In this document: positions 15,568 to 23,065 of the stretch, in pieces
Layout of the letters: the number at the start of each line of letters is the position of its first letter
How positions within the stretch are numbered: the first letter of the stretch is position 1
Virus record (IMG/VR): IMGVR_UViG_3300036835_000224
Coordinates: 1 to 28,234 of that record
Strand: one strand, 5' to 3'
Length of the DNA stretch: 28,234 nucleotides
Origin: a virus
Notes under the pieces: model-generated
What the model was told of the DNA's origin: nothing
Database searches by the model: none
Seen by the model: only the letters and a program-made list of their open reading frames with translations
Translations under genes and position numbers: made by a program

Positions 15568-15788
15568 CAGGTCTCACCTCCGGGGTCAGAACAGGGGATC
15601 TGTTTCAGTCCCGGCGGGTGATGCCTGCTTCAGCCCGGTGCGGCGACGGTGACGCTGATCCTCTGCGCGGTGATCGCCTACGGGCCCGGCACGGGGCGCC
15701 GTCCACCCGGAACGCTACCACCGCCGGCCGGACGGAATCCGGCTCCCGGGCTGGGGCGGGGCGCCGCGGCTGCGGCCCCGGGTGCCTC
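15568..15788 (-). other. Leader region of the major capsid gene
   Basis: 221 bases without a credible gene, GC-rich and able to fold. It ends with GGAGGTGA before the capsid start. No promoter box could be named with confidence; high capsid expression from a promoter here is a guess. Confidence 0.4.
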
Positions 15789-15884
15789 TCAGCCCCAGCC
15801 CGAGAACTTCGCCCAGACAACGAACACGGCGATCACGATCAGCGCCGCCGCGGCCGCGTCGATCTTCAGCCCGTTCAGGTTCAC
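15789..15884 (-). CDS. 31-residue single-span membrane microprotein
   Basis: The GTG at 15884 overlaps the protease stop (GTGA), so it is coupled to it. The peptide MNLNGLKIDAAAAALIVIAV and FVVWAKFSGWG is almost wholly a transmembrane helix (about residues 9-25) with a Lys on each side. It is too short for most gene callers. It sits between the protease and the capsid gene, where no membrane protein is expected. Function unknown; the coupled start and uninterrupted hydrophobic helix argue that it is made. Confidence 0.55.
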   Translation of the reverse strand: MNLNGLKIDAAAAALIVIAVFVVWAKFSGWG

Positions 15885-16810
15885 GCCGACCCCGCGACCG
15901 TCCGCAGCGACGCGGGCGGTTCCATCCCGGCCGTGTTGTAGTACCTGACGAGCTTCCGGGCCGCCGCCGCCTTCTCCGCCTGGGACACGTTCCTGACACC
16001 GCCTCGGGCACCCGCGAGCGCGGCCGCGGCTGCGGCGAGCGCGTTCGTGTTCAGGGTGCCGTCCGGCTCCAGCACCGGCAGGCTGCCGCGTTCTTTCGCC
16101 GGCGCGTCGCCGGCCCGGACGATCAGGCACGCCCGCAGGTACTGCTCGTCGGTGAACCGTGCGGGTGAGCCGTCCCACGGCTTCCCGGTCGTACGGATCC
16201 GTTTCAACGTCTCGACGCCGAGCGCGGCCAGCCGGGCATCGACATCCTCCGACCGGGGAAGGACGATCACCGGCTCGACAGGCGCCTGTTCCCGCACCGC
16301 CAGCACCTGCGCGTCCGGGTAGGCCGGGTACCGGCACAGCGACACCTTGTCCAGCTGCGCCCGCAGCCGCTGCACGACCCCGTCCACACGGCGGGAGTTC
16401 AACGCCCGGAACTCGACCGACAGCCCGGCCAGCAGGCCGCTGTTGATCATCGCCAAAGCCTTGTCGCCATCGGTGTTCTCGTGCACACCGAAGCTGCCGT
16501 GCAGCCCGTCCTCCCGATCCTGGAACTTCAGCGACTGGCCGACGACGCCGCGGATCCCCTCCTCGTGCTCGAAGCTCAAAAGCACCTTGTCCCGGCCGGG
16601 CGTGGACAGCTGACGCTCGAACGCGCCCGGCATGAACATCTCCCGGTACGGCTCCCAGTCGGGCGGGTCGGCGACGGTCACCGGCTGGTTGTACGGGACG
16701 ATCTTCGCTTCCAACGTGCGGCCGTCCCAGCCGTCGGACAGCGGCAGCTCGAACGACCGGACGATCATCTTCCGCTCCCCGGTCTCCGTTTGGGTCTCGA
16801 CGGCGCTCAT
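15881..16810 (-). CDS. Prohead protease (HK97 type) with C-terminal extra domain
   Basis: 309 residues. The N-terminal half is an S78-type maturation protease: AKIVPYNQPV, FMPGAFERQL, LSFEHEEGIRGVVGQ with catalytic His82, and GLLAGLSVEF with Ser131. It processes the capsid scaffold domain inside the prohead. Residues about 210-300 form a second domain (WDGSPARFTDEQYLRACLIV, LPVLEPDGTLN, AAAAALAGARGGV, YYNTAGMEPP) that also occurs at the ends of other phage and actinobacterial head proteins and whose role is not known to me. It overlaps the portal gene by 4 bp (ATGA). Confidence 0.9.
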   Translation of the reverse strand: MSAVETQTETGERKMIVRSFELPLSDGWDGRTLEAKIVPYNQPVTVADPPDWEPYREMFMPGAFERQLSTPGRDKVLLSFEHEEGIRGVVGQSLKFQDREDGLHGSFGVHENTDGDKALAMINSGLLAGLSVEFRALNSRRVDGVVQRLRAQLDKVSLCRYPAYPDAQVLAVREQAPVEPVIVLPRSEDVDARLAALGVETLKRIRTTGKPWDGSPARFTDEQYLRACLIVRAGDAPAKERGSLPVLEPDGTLNTNALAAAAAALAGARGGVRNVSQAEKAAAARKLVRYYNTAGMEPPASLRTVAGSA

Positions 16811-18021
16811 ACCGCCACCATCGTCGTCGGGCGCAGCTCCTGCACGATCGCGGAAGGCTGCTGCGCGGGTGTGGCCGCCGCGGTGGGCGGCATCGTCAAC
16901 TCGTCCAAAGCGTCCCCCTCTCCCATCGGCGGCAGATGCAACACCGCCGCCCTGAACTCGTCAGCCGTCATCACGTTCGCGTTCACCATCGCGAGGCTGC
17001 CGGCGACGAGGTCCTGCCACGCCGGCGCCAACGCCTCCCGGGAATCGAACTCCACCGCCGAACCCCGCGGGAGCATCTGCGCCGACAACGCGGACGCGAT
17101 CTGCTCCGCCCGGGGGCGGAGCTCGCCGCGCCACCATTGCTCGATCAGCATCTGCGGGTTCTGGTAGGTCAGCCCGCCCTCCAACGCCATGTTCACCAGG
17201 AACGGCGGCACCCCGAACGCGGCCGCGATCACCCTCGCGTAGTACTGCTGCAGATCCGTCAGCAGCATGTCCGTCGGCGAGAACGACAGCTGCTGCAGCT
17301 CGAGCTCCGGCGGCAGCACCGCCGGCACGCCGGCGCCGGACCGCTGCCTGGCTGCCACCCATTGCTCCTGGATCGCCACGGCCTGGTCGCCGGTCAGTTT
17401 CCGGGACGACTTCAACACGGCGTTCGGGACGGAGCCGCCGACCCCGACCATCGCTTTCCCGAGCTCGCCGGCCGCCACCGACCCCCACAGCGCGTCCGCG
17501 TACGCGCCGAGCGCGGGGGTGCCGCGGACGCTGTCCGACCGGGGGTTCCGGGTGATCTGCACGACCCGGTCCGGCTGCAGCTGCACCTGCTGGTCACGGT
17601 AGACGCGGCGGCCTGCGTCGACGTTCACCGACACGGCGGACGCGTTCAGGACCGTCCAGCCGGCCGGGAACCCGTCCGCGTACTGGTCGGTCACGTACAG
17701 GAACGCGTCCCCGTACACGTACAGGTCACGCACGGCCGCGGACAGGGCGGAGCTGATCCCGTTCGGGTACCAGTTCGGGTCCGGGTTCGTCACCCACGCC
17801 GGCTCCCTGGTGCCGGTGAACCGCAGCGGCATGCTCGAGATCCCGTCGCAGACCAGCTGCAGGCACCGGTTCGCCGCCCACACCCGGTCGACAAGCCTTG
17901 GCGAGTACACCGCGGTCGTGCCCCACAGCTGATCCCAGAACGCGTCGATCTGCGGCTGGATCGACACGTCCTTCATGTCCAGCGAAGAGCCCTCCCGCCT
18001 CAATGTCGGCAGCAGCCTCAC
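16807..18021 (-). CDS. Portal protein
   Basis: 404 residues from GTG 18021, which overlaps the terminase stop. Signatures include VWAANRCLQLVCDGISSMPL, DLYVYGDAFLYV, VVQITRNPRSDSVRGTPALG, IAAAFGVPPFLVNMA and TYQNPQMLIEQWW, the order seen in HK97-family portals. It forms the dodecameric ring for DNA entry and exit. The C-terminal 40 residues are Pro/Ala/Thr-rich. Gene order TerL, portal, protease, capsid is canonical. Confidence 0.92.
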   Translation of the reverse strand: MRLLPTLRREGSSLDMKDVSIQPQIDAFWDQLWGTTAVYSPRLVDRVWAANRCLQLVCDGISSMPLRFTGTREPAWVTNPDPNWYPNGISSALSAAVRDLYVYGDAFLYVTDQYADGFPAGWTVLNASAVSVNVDAGRRVYRDQQVQLQPDRVVQITRNPRSDSVRGTPALGAYADALWGSVAAGELGKAMVGVGGSVPNAVLKSSRKLTGDQAVAIQEQWVAARQRSGAGVPAVLPPELELQQLSFSPTDMLLTDLQQYYARVIAAAFGVPPFLVNMALEGGLTYQNPQMLIEQWWRGELRPRAEQIASALSAQMLPRGSAVEFDSREALAPAWQDLVAGSLAMVNANVMTADEFRAAVLHLPPMGEGDALDELTMPPTAAATPAQQPSAIVQELRPTTMVAV

Positions 18022-19478
18022 CAGATCACCGGGTCGTCGGACGGGTCTGTCTCGGCGAGCTTCAGCGCGCGCCACCACGCCATCCGGGCCGCGAACGCGA
18101 GTGTCACGTCCGGATCGCTCGTTCTGACCAGGCGCGGGTTGCCGTGCCGGTCGACCTTCCCGGTCAGCTGCTGCACCTGCGCTCCGAGTTCCTGGTCGTG
18201 GTCGTGCGCGACGGTGCGTTCCGCGATCGCCTGGTAGAACGCCGCGGTCGAGTCGACATCCGTGGCGACGTCATGCGGCCACGGCGCTACCGGCAGTCCC
18301 TCCTCGGCCAGCCTCGCCATCAGGCCGAGCCGGAGATGCGGGTTGTGGACGAGCTCGAGCAGCTCCCACTGCTCCCCGGCGGCCCGGATCGCGTCGGCGA
18401 TCTCGTCGTCTGAGGGATGGTCCGCCGCCCAGCCGAAGAACACGCCGCCGTCCAGGGTGCACCCGACCAGCGCAGCCTGCCGCCGGTATGAACCGTCCAA
18501 TGCGAGCACGACCCGGGTGCCGTCCATCGGCGGCGGCTGCCGGTCGCACCGGGCCCACGCCTCGTGCGGAAGCCACGGCCCCGACGACTCGACCGGCTGC
18601 CCCAGGTGGTAGGCCCGGAACAGATGCTCCGGCATAGCCGCCGCCTTCAACGGCATCGACTCCGCCCGCAAGAACCCCGCCCGGATCGCCGGGTTCGCTT
18701 TCCGCCACTGCGCCCGATCGTCGACCGCGCACCCCGCCTCGGCGGCGTACTCGACGAACTGCACCCCCGGCGGCAGCGTGTCCTCCCGCCACTGGCCGCG
18801 GAGCACCTCCAGCATGTTGTCCCGCATCGACGTCCCCGGCGTCCCGAACCCGACCAGCCGGCTGTCGGCGCGCTTCCCCAGCCGGGCGAGCAGGCTGGTG
18901 ACGAGCTCCGCCGGCACATCACCGACCTCGTCCACCAGCGCGAGCGAGAAGTTCAGCCCCTGGATCGCCGACAGCTTCGCCGGATGCGCACGCATCGTCG
19001 ACCCGGTCGGCTTGTACTCCAGCACCGCGTCGTGGGAGTAGAAGTCGAACAGCTCCTGCAGCTGCGGCGCGCACTCCACCATCCGCAGCGCGCTCTCGAC
19101 GAGCCGGCGCGCCTGGTCCTCCTTCGTCGCAAGCACATCGACCTCGACGTAGTCGTCGCCGCGCGCGACCCGCTCGAGCGCAACCGCCGCCATCAACGTC
19201 GTCTTTCCGTTCCCGGCCGGGATCGAGATGAACGTCGCCAACGATTCGCACATCCGCTCGAGCAGCCGACGCTGGAACGGCGCCACCCGCATCCGGCCGC
19301 CGGCGCCCGCGCCGATCGGCATCACCAGCATCTCCTCGACCCAGCGGACGATCCGCTTCGACTCGGAGCTCGTCCGCCAGCCGTGCCACCTCGGCATCTC
19401 GGCGAGGCGGAGCGGCGGCTTCACCCCCGGCCGCTGCAGGATCCCGTGCGCCGGCCGCGCGACCGCGGACTTAGCCAC
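18018..19478 (-). CDS. terL: Terminase large subunit
   Basis: 486 residues. The ATPase half has a Walker A-like SIPAGNGKT at 85-93 and a Walker B LALVDE at 179-184; the nuclease half begins with VVLALDGS (Asp328) and ends in LAFAARMAWWRALKLAE. It cuts and pumps DNA into the prohead through the portal. It overlaps the HNH gene by 8 bp. No small terminase gene was recognised upstream; the HNH protein takes that place. Confidence 0.93.
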   Translation of the reverse strand: MAKSAVARPAHGILQRPGVKPPLRLAEMPRWHGWRTSSESKRIVRWVEEMLVMPIGAGAGGRMRVAPFQRRLLERMCESLATFISIPAGNGKTTLMAAVALERVARGDDYVEVDVLATKEDQARRLVESALRMVECAPQLQELFDFYSHDAVLEYKPTGSTMRAHPAKLSAIQGLNFSLALVDEVGDVPAELVTSLLARLGKRADSRLVGFGTPGTSMRDNMLEVLRGQWREDTLPPGVQFVEYAAEAGCAVDDRAQWRKANPAIRAGFLRAESMPLKAAAMPEHLFRAYHLGQPVESSGPWLPHEAWARCDRQPPPMDGTRVVLALDGSYRRQAALVGCTLDGGVFFGWAADHPSDDEIADAIRAAGEQWELLELVHNPHLRLGLMARLAEEGLPVAPWPHDVATDVDSTAAFYQAIAERTVAHDHDQELGAQVQQLTGKVDRHGNPRLVRTSDPDVTLAFAARMAWWRALKLAETDPSDDPVIW

Positions 19479-19779
19479 GGATCGCTCCCCACCGGGCCGG
19501 ATCAGCCCGAAAGCGATTCGTCAGCGAGCCATTCCCGACTGCGGGGGTCACGCCGCGCGCGCCGCTTAAAAACCGGGCCGCTTCCGCGCCGCGCCGGCTG
19601 TTGCAGCGGTGGCAACAGGCGACGAGGTTAGCAGGGTTGAACGCGGCGCCTCCGTGCGCGAGCGGCTTCACATGGTCGACGGTGTTTGCACGCTGCCCGC
19701 ACCAGTGGCACCGGTACCCGTCACGCTCGAGCACGAGCGGGCGGGTGCGTTGCCACATCTGGGTGCCGTACACCCTCAC
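19471..19779 (-). CDS. HNH endonuclease next to the terminase
   Basis: 102 residues from GTG 19779, overlapping the fibre stop. It has two zinc-knuckle pairs (CHWCG and CCHRCN) around the HNH core [12 protein letters not shown] and NPANLVACC, all expected residues present. Small HNH proteins beside TerL are needed for cos cleavage and packaging in HK97-like and many Gram-positive phages, and this position supports the same role here. Confidence 0.9.
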   Translation of the reverse strand: MRVYGTQMWQRTRPLVLERDGYRCHWCGQRANTVDHVKPLAHGGAAFNPANLVACCHRCNSRRGAEAARFLSGARGVTPAVGNGSLTNRFRADPARWGAIRG

Positions 19780-21128
19780 GTGATCGTCCGGTAGCGGAGG
19801 ACGGACCCGGTGTACACGACTGTCGGGGAGCCGGCGGTGGTGGTGTTCTGCGCCCACCGGAACTTGAGCAGGCCGCCGTTGCCGACATGGTGGCCGACCG
19901 CGCGCACGACCCGTTTCGCCGCCTGGGTGCCGAACGTGGCGGTCGCTCCGCCGATGTCGGTCGTTGTCAGCGACTGGGCGGCGTCCGTCGTCGAGAGCCC
20001 GATCCACATGCACGACCCGCGCGCGGTTGTGTCTTCGCTCAGCTCGCATTTGAGGTCGGGTGTGCCGGCGCCGGCCGGGGAGGCGTAGACGGCGACCAGC
20101 TCGATCTCGTACGGGATGCCGGCGGCGGCCGTGAACTGGAGCTGGTCGTCGTCCTGGATCGTGTTGTTCGCGACCGACTCGTCGGCGCTCTTGCGGATCA
20201 CGGTCCAGCCGCCGGTGTCGTTCGCCCAGATCGTGGCGTAGTCGGCGCCGCTCGACTTCACGAGCTGCTGCCCGGCGGTCCCGGCGGCCGGGACACCGGG
20301 GCCGGCCGGGCCTTGCGCACCGGCTGCGCCTTGCGGGCCTTGCGCGCCTGTTGCACCGGTCGCCCCGGCTGGGCCTGCCGGGCCCTGGATCCCCTGTGCG
20401 CCCTGGGTGCCTTGCTGTCCGGCGGGGCCTTGCGGGCCTGCCGGGCCGATCGGCCCCTGGTCGCCCTGCGGGCCGGGTGGGCCCGGGTCGCCTTGCGGGC
20501 CCGGGTCGCCTTGCGGACCGGGCGGGCCGGCTGTGCCGCCGCCGGCTGAGGCGGGCCGTTCGAACGCGACGAGAACGGGGACGCCCTGGCCGGGCTCGGT
20601 TCCTTGCGGGCTGCCGTCCTCCGTTTCGACCGGGATCACCCAGGTCGTGTCGTTCTGGGCGGGTGTGCCGGTGACGCGGTAGCGGTGCCAGCTTTCGGCG
20701 TCGTTCCGCTGCTGCAGGTAGATGGTGCTTCGGTCGCTCAGCTGGGCGATGTAGGCGGACCAGTCGACGGAGTGGTTGTCGATCTTCTGCACCCACAGCT
20801 GAGTGGCGTGGGAGGGCTGGTCGTTGTCCACACCGATCTTTCCGTTCTGCCCGAACGGGGCGGTCGTCGGCGCGGTTTGCCAGTTCCAGTCGGACGACTG
20901 GGTGGATCCGGCGTCGCCGCCGAGGCCGGCCTCCTGCGCCCAGTCCCGGATCTGGTTGTACAGCTCCTGGTCGGCGCCGAGCGGGATATGGACGCGGTCC
21001 TCGTCGTCGTCGGTCGGGGCCGGTGCGACGGCTTCTTGGGCGCTCCTCGCTTGGGCGGCGAGCTCGGCGTCGATCGTGCCGCTCGTGCGGCGTTCCGCGT
21101 ACGTCGTCGGGCCGGCCGTCTCGGTCAC
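19776..21128 (-). CDS. Large collagen-like fibre protein upstream of the terminase
   Basis: 450 residues from GTG 21128, overlapping the upstream stop. The first 190 residues are acidic then globular ([38 protein letters not shown]). Residues 201-279 are uninterrupted Gly-X-Y repeats ([16 protein letters not shown] and on). [21 protein letters not shown] linker, as in the tail fibre at 3952-5073, leads to a C-terminal beta domain of about 145 residues with a jelly-roll-like pattern. It should form a trimeric fibre. The location before HNH-TerL, far from the tail genes, suggests a head fibre or a displaced adsorption fibre. Confidence 0.8.
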   Translation of the reverse strand: MTETAGPTTYAERRTSGTIDAELAAQARSAQEAVAPAPTDDDEDRVHIPLGADQELYNQIRDWAQEAGLGGDAGSTQSSDWNWQTAPTTAPFGQNGKIGVDNDQPSHATQLWVQKIDNHSVDWSAYIAQLSDRSTIYLQQRNDAESWHRYRVTGTPAQNDTTWVIPVETEDGSPQGTEPGQGVPVLVAFERPASAGGGTAGPPGPQGDPGPQGDPGPPGPQGDQGPIGPAGPQGPAGQQGTQGAQGIQGPAGPAGATGATGAQGPQGAAGAQGPAGPGVPAAGTAGQQLVKSSGADYATIWANDTGGWTVIRKSADESVANNTIQDDDQLQFTAAAGIPYEIELVAVYASPAGAGTPDLKCELSEDTTARGSCMWIGLSTTDAAQSLTTTDIGGATATFGTQAAKRVVRAVGHHVGNGGLLKFRWAQNTTTAGSPTVVYTGSVLRYRTIT

Positions 21129-21307
21129 TCGTCGTCGCCGTCGCCGCCGTTGTCGGGCTCGTCCGGCTCCGGCTGGGTCGGTTCGGGCTCCGGGGTGCCC
21201 GTCGTCTGCTTGCGGGCGCTGCGGTTGCTCGAGCGCTTCACTTTCGGCTCCTCCTTGATCGGTGCACGGAACTCGCGGGCGTTGAGTCTGTCGCGGTAAT
21301 GCGTCAC
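21125..21307 (-). CDS. Small charged protein (60 aa)
   Basis: From GTG 21307. The first 35 residues are basic ([21 protein letters not shown]), the rest is Pro/Glu/Asp-rich and probably disordered, ending GGDGDDE. It overlaps the fibre start by 4 bp and is probably co-translated with it. The basic head and acidic tail might bind DNA or a partner; no family is recognised. Confidence 0.55.
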   Translation of the reverse strand: MTHYRDRLNAREFRAPIKEEPKVKRSSNRSARKQTTGTPEPEPTQPEPDEPDNGGDGDDE

Positions 21308-21344
21308 GCTTGCCTCGCTTTCGCCGGGTTTGCAAGCGCATTCG

Positions 21345-21566
21345 TTACCAGGTCGCCGCCGCTTGTTCCGGGTCGGTCAGTTGCCGGGCGCGCTCGCGGA
21401 TCCGGTAGAGGCGCTGGTATTCGAGCGCGCGCTCGTGGAAGGAAAGGTCGGTCTGTTTGCGGTGTTCGTGGTAGGCGTTCATCTGGCAGCGGCGGGTGCA
21501 GAACCGGCGGTGCGGCTGTGTCAGATCGAACGGGGCGCCGCATCGCTCGCACGCCGCCGTCTCCAT
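21345..21566 (-). CDS. Small zinc-ribbon protein (73 aa)
   Basis: Cys-x2-Cys (CERC, residues 7-10) and Cys-x3-Cys (CTRRC, 23-27) around PFDLTQPHRRF make a compact zinc knuckle, followed by a long charged helix (HERALEYQRLYRIRERARQL). The start lies 3 bases after the replication gene stop. Such proteins usually bind DNA or a partner protein; a role in replication or in control of the late genes just downstream is possible but not shown. Confidence 0.6.
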   Translation of the reverse strand: METAACERCGAPFDLTQPHRRFCTRRCQMNAYHEHRKQTDLSFHERALEYQRLYRIRERARQLTDPEQAAATW

Positions 21567-21569
21567 CTC

Positions 21570-22064
21570 TCACGGCCGAAAGCTCGCGGTGTACGTCTTG
21601 ATCGTCTCGAGCGTGACGTAGTCCAGATGCTCTTCGACGGTCTGGTCGGGCTTTCGGTAGGCGCCTGCGTTCTGTCGCGGCTGCGGCTTGTCTGGTTCAA
21701 GTCGGGGTTGGTCAACACTCTGTTTTAGAGAACTTCCAGAGTAACAGAGTGTTTTTGCTAGCAAGTTGCTAGCAGAGAAGCCCACCAAACCCGCATGGTT
21801 GAGCGAAGCGAGGTGCTTCAAGTCTGCATCAAGTCTGCCGCAAGTCTGTAGTAAGTCCCGGATGTCGCCCACCTGGATCTGCCCGTCTGTTTCGGCGTAA
21901 GCGAGCCAGATGCCGTGCAGAAGCCCGCGCGCTGGCAGGGGCAGGTGGAGGTATTCGGGCTTGTGGAGCAGCGCCCGGTAGTTCTTGATCCAGGGCGGGT
22001 TGCGGTGCTTGTAATGCTGGAACCGTTCCCAGTTCGGGACGGTGATCCAGTCGGTGCTGTTCAC
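21570..22064 (-). CDS. Replication initiator-like protein, with embedded origin-like repeats
   Basis: 164 residues from GTG 22064, overlapping the RecT stop. The N-terminal 95 residues (DWITVPNWERFQHYKHRNPP, WIKNYRALL, LPLPARGLLHGIWLAYAE, then ASLNHAGLVGFSAS) match the winged-helix-like N-terminus of phage proteins encoded beside recombination genes and generally taken as replication initiators. The C-terminal 60 residues are polar and low in complexity. Its gene contains four 11-bp iterons (21818-21861) and an AT-rich stretch with palindromes (21714-21780), so it could bind inside its own gene, as lambda O does. The function is inferred from pattern and context. Confidence 0.65.
   Translation of the reverse strand: MNSTDWITVPNWERFQHYKHRNPPWIKNYRALLHKPEYLHLPLPARGLLHGIWLAYAETDGQIQVGDIRDLLQTCGRLDADLKHLASLNHAGLVGFSASNLLAKTLCYSGSSLKQSVDQPRLEPDKPQPRQNAGAYRKPDQTVEEHLDYVTLETIKTYTASFRP
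21714..21753. repeat. Perfect 11-bp inverted repeat in AT-rich stretch
   Basis: AACACTCTGTT at 21714-21724 and AACAGAGTGTT at 21743-21753 are exact reverse complements separated by 18 bases. Bases 21714-21780 are about 40% G+C by my count (27 of 67), far below the surroundings. It lies in the 3' half of the initiator-like gene and may be part of a duplex-unwinding region. Confidence 0.75.
21756..21774. repeat. Two TGCTAGCA palindromes
   Basis: The 8-bp palindrome TGCTAGCA occurs at 21756-21763 and 21767-21774, separated by AGT, so the repeat period is 11 bp, the same as the iterons nearby. They sit next to the inverted repeat in the AT-rich segment. Confidence 0.7.
21818..21861. repeat. Four tandem 11-bp iterons (candidate origin)
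   Basis: Units start at 21818, 21829, 21840 and 21851. The first three share CAAGTCTG, the fourth only TAAGTC. The 11-bp period is not a multiple of three, so the protein encoded here is not repetitive; selection on DNA is the simplest reason for the repeat. Spacing is one helical turn, which would place binding sites on one face of the DNA. Confidence 0.75.
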
Positions 22065-22654
22065 GGCTCGGCCTCGACCTGGTGGGCGTCGAGCTGCTCG
22101 ACGATCTCCTGCTCGACGGCCGCGGCCTGGTCGTGCCACGGGAACTCCTCGACGTCTTCGGCGCCAAGCTCGTCAGGGATGTAGATCCGGCCCATGGCGA
22201 CGTCGGGGCAGTGCCAGGCCATCCCGTTCGTCATCGCCCGGGCGAACAGCATGTTGCGGGGGTACTGCGTCCAATTGCCTTTGTTCAGGAGCTGCGCGGT
22301 CCTGGCGTCTTCGATCGTGAACTCGGAGTCGGGACGAAGCTGTTCGCCGCGGTCGTAGAACCTGATCACGCACTTGTCCGGGGTGAGCTCGACGATCCGG
22401 TAGTCGTACCGGCCGCTGGCTCTCACCAGTGCCGCGCAGGCGCCGGCGCCGAGGCCGGGTTTCCCGTCGATCACGTGCACCTCGTTCATCGCGAGCAGCG
22501 GCGGGATGCCGAGCGACGCGCCGGCCTCGATCTTGACGAGCGCCTGGGCGAGTTTCATCCCTTCCCACCAGCCTGATTCGGCGTACGCTTTCGCACGTCG
22601 CTGGTTGAGCTCGAACTCCTGGAGCGGCGGCAGTTTCGCTATCTCGAGTGTCAT
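22061..22654 (-). CDS. recT: RecT-family single-strand annealing protein
   Basis: 197 residues. The core has the RecT-like pattern WWEGMKLAQALVKIEAGASL, GIPPLLAMNEVHVIDGKPGL, ALVRASGRYDYRIVEL, TIEDARTAQLL, GNWTQYPRNMLFARAMTNG. It should anneal single strands and promote strand exchange during phage replication or repair. The ATG at 22654 overlaps the 49-residue gene stop (ATGA) and has AAAGGA upstream, so it is preferred to an upstream GTG at 22690. No partner exonuclease of the RecE or YqaJ type is visible nearby. Confidence 0.85.
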   Translation of the reverse strand: MTLEIAKLPPLQEFELNQRRAKAYAESGWWEGMKLAQALVKIEAGASLGIPPLLAMNEVHVIDGKPGLGAGACAALVRASGRYDYRIVELTPDKCVIRFYDRGEQLRPDSEFTIEDARTAQLLNKGNWTQYPRNMLFARAMTNGMAWHCPDVAMGRIYIPDELGAEDVEEFPWHDQAAAVEQEIVEQLDAHQVEAEP

Positions 22655-22800
22655 CGTTTGGTCGGTCCTTTCGTTGCGCGCTGTTTCCACAACTCGGCGC
22701 GGTGTTTTTGCCGGGTCAGGCGCCGGCGGAGACGCCGGAGCTCCGTCTCGAGAGCGGTGATCCGGTCGACGAGATGCTGGTTCCAGCGTTCAGCCGGCAT
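22651..22800 (-). CDS. Small coiled-coil protein before RecT (49 aa)
   Basis: MPAERWNQHLVDRITALETE then a strongly basic helix (LRRLRRRLTRQKHRAELWKQ) and a Lys-rich end. Its ATG at 22800 overlaps the upstream gene by 11 bp and its stop overlaps the RecT start, so it lies in a coupled series. Leu/Ile spacing in the first half suggests a short coiled coil. Possibly a DNA-binding or RecT-partner peptide; no family is known to me. Confidence 0.55.
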   Translation of the reverse strand: MPAERWNQHLVDRITALETELRRLRRRLTRQKHRAELWKQRATKGPTKR

Positions 22801-23065
22801 CGCCGCCTTGGCCGGCGGTCTCGTCGATGTCGTCCGGGCCGCACACGAACGCGTCGGGCTCGTCTGTGAACGTCAGCTGCTCACCGGCGAGCGGGGTGAG
22901 CAGCGACAGCGGGTACACCGACTCGGCCGCGGGGGACGCGCTGACGTACTGCCGGTCGAGCGTGACGAGCACGGCGGTGAACCCTTGCAGGCTGGGGAAC
23001 GCTTTCACGGTTCCGGTCATCCCGGACGGGGTCCGGACCCGGTCGCCGACGTCCAGCCGTTTCAC
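22790..23065 (-). CDS. SH3/KOW-like small protein (91 aa)
   Basis: From GTG 23065, overlapping the Rpf-like stop (GTGA). The first 60 residues (DVGDRVRTPSGMTGTVKAFP, AVLVTLDRQYVSASPAAESV, YPLSLLTPL) have the strand-turn pattern of small SH3-like or KOW barrels often seen in phage early regions. The rest is acidic and Gly-rich. Function not known; binding to a protein or nucleic acid is likely. Confidence 0.5.
   Translation of the reverse strand: MKRLDVGDRVRTPSGMTGTVKAFPSLQGFTAVLVTLDRQYVSASPAAESVYPLSLLTPLAGEQLTFTDEPDAFVCGPDDIDETAGQGGDAG

Noticed and set aside
20280-20530. Dense DNA direct repeats that could be read as a repeat array
   Set aside because: They come from codons of Gly-X-Y collagen repeats in the fibre gene; there are no spacers of constant length as in CRISPR.
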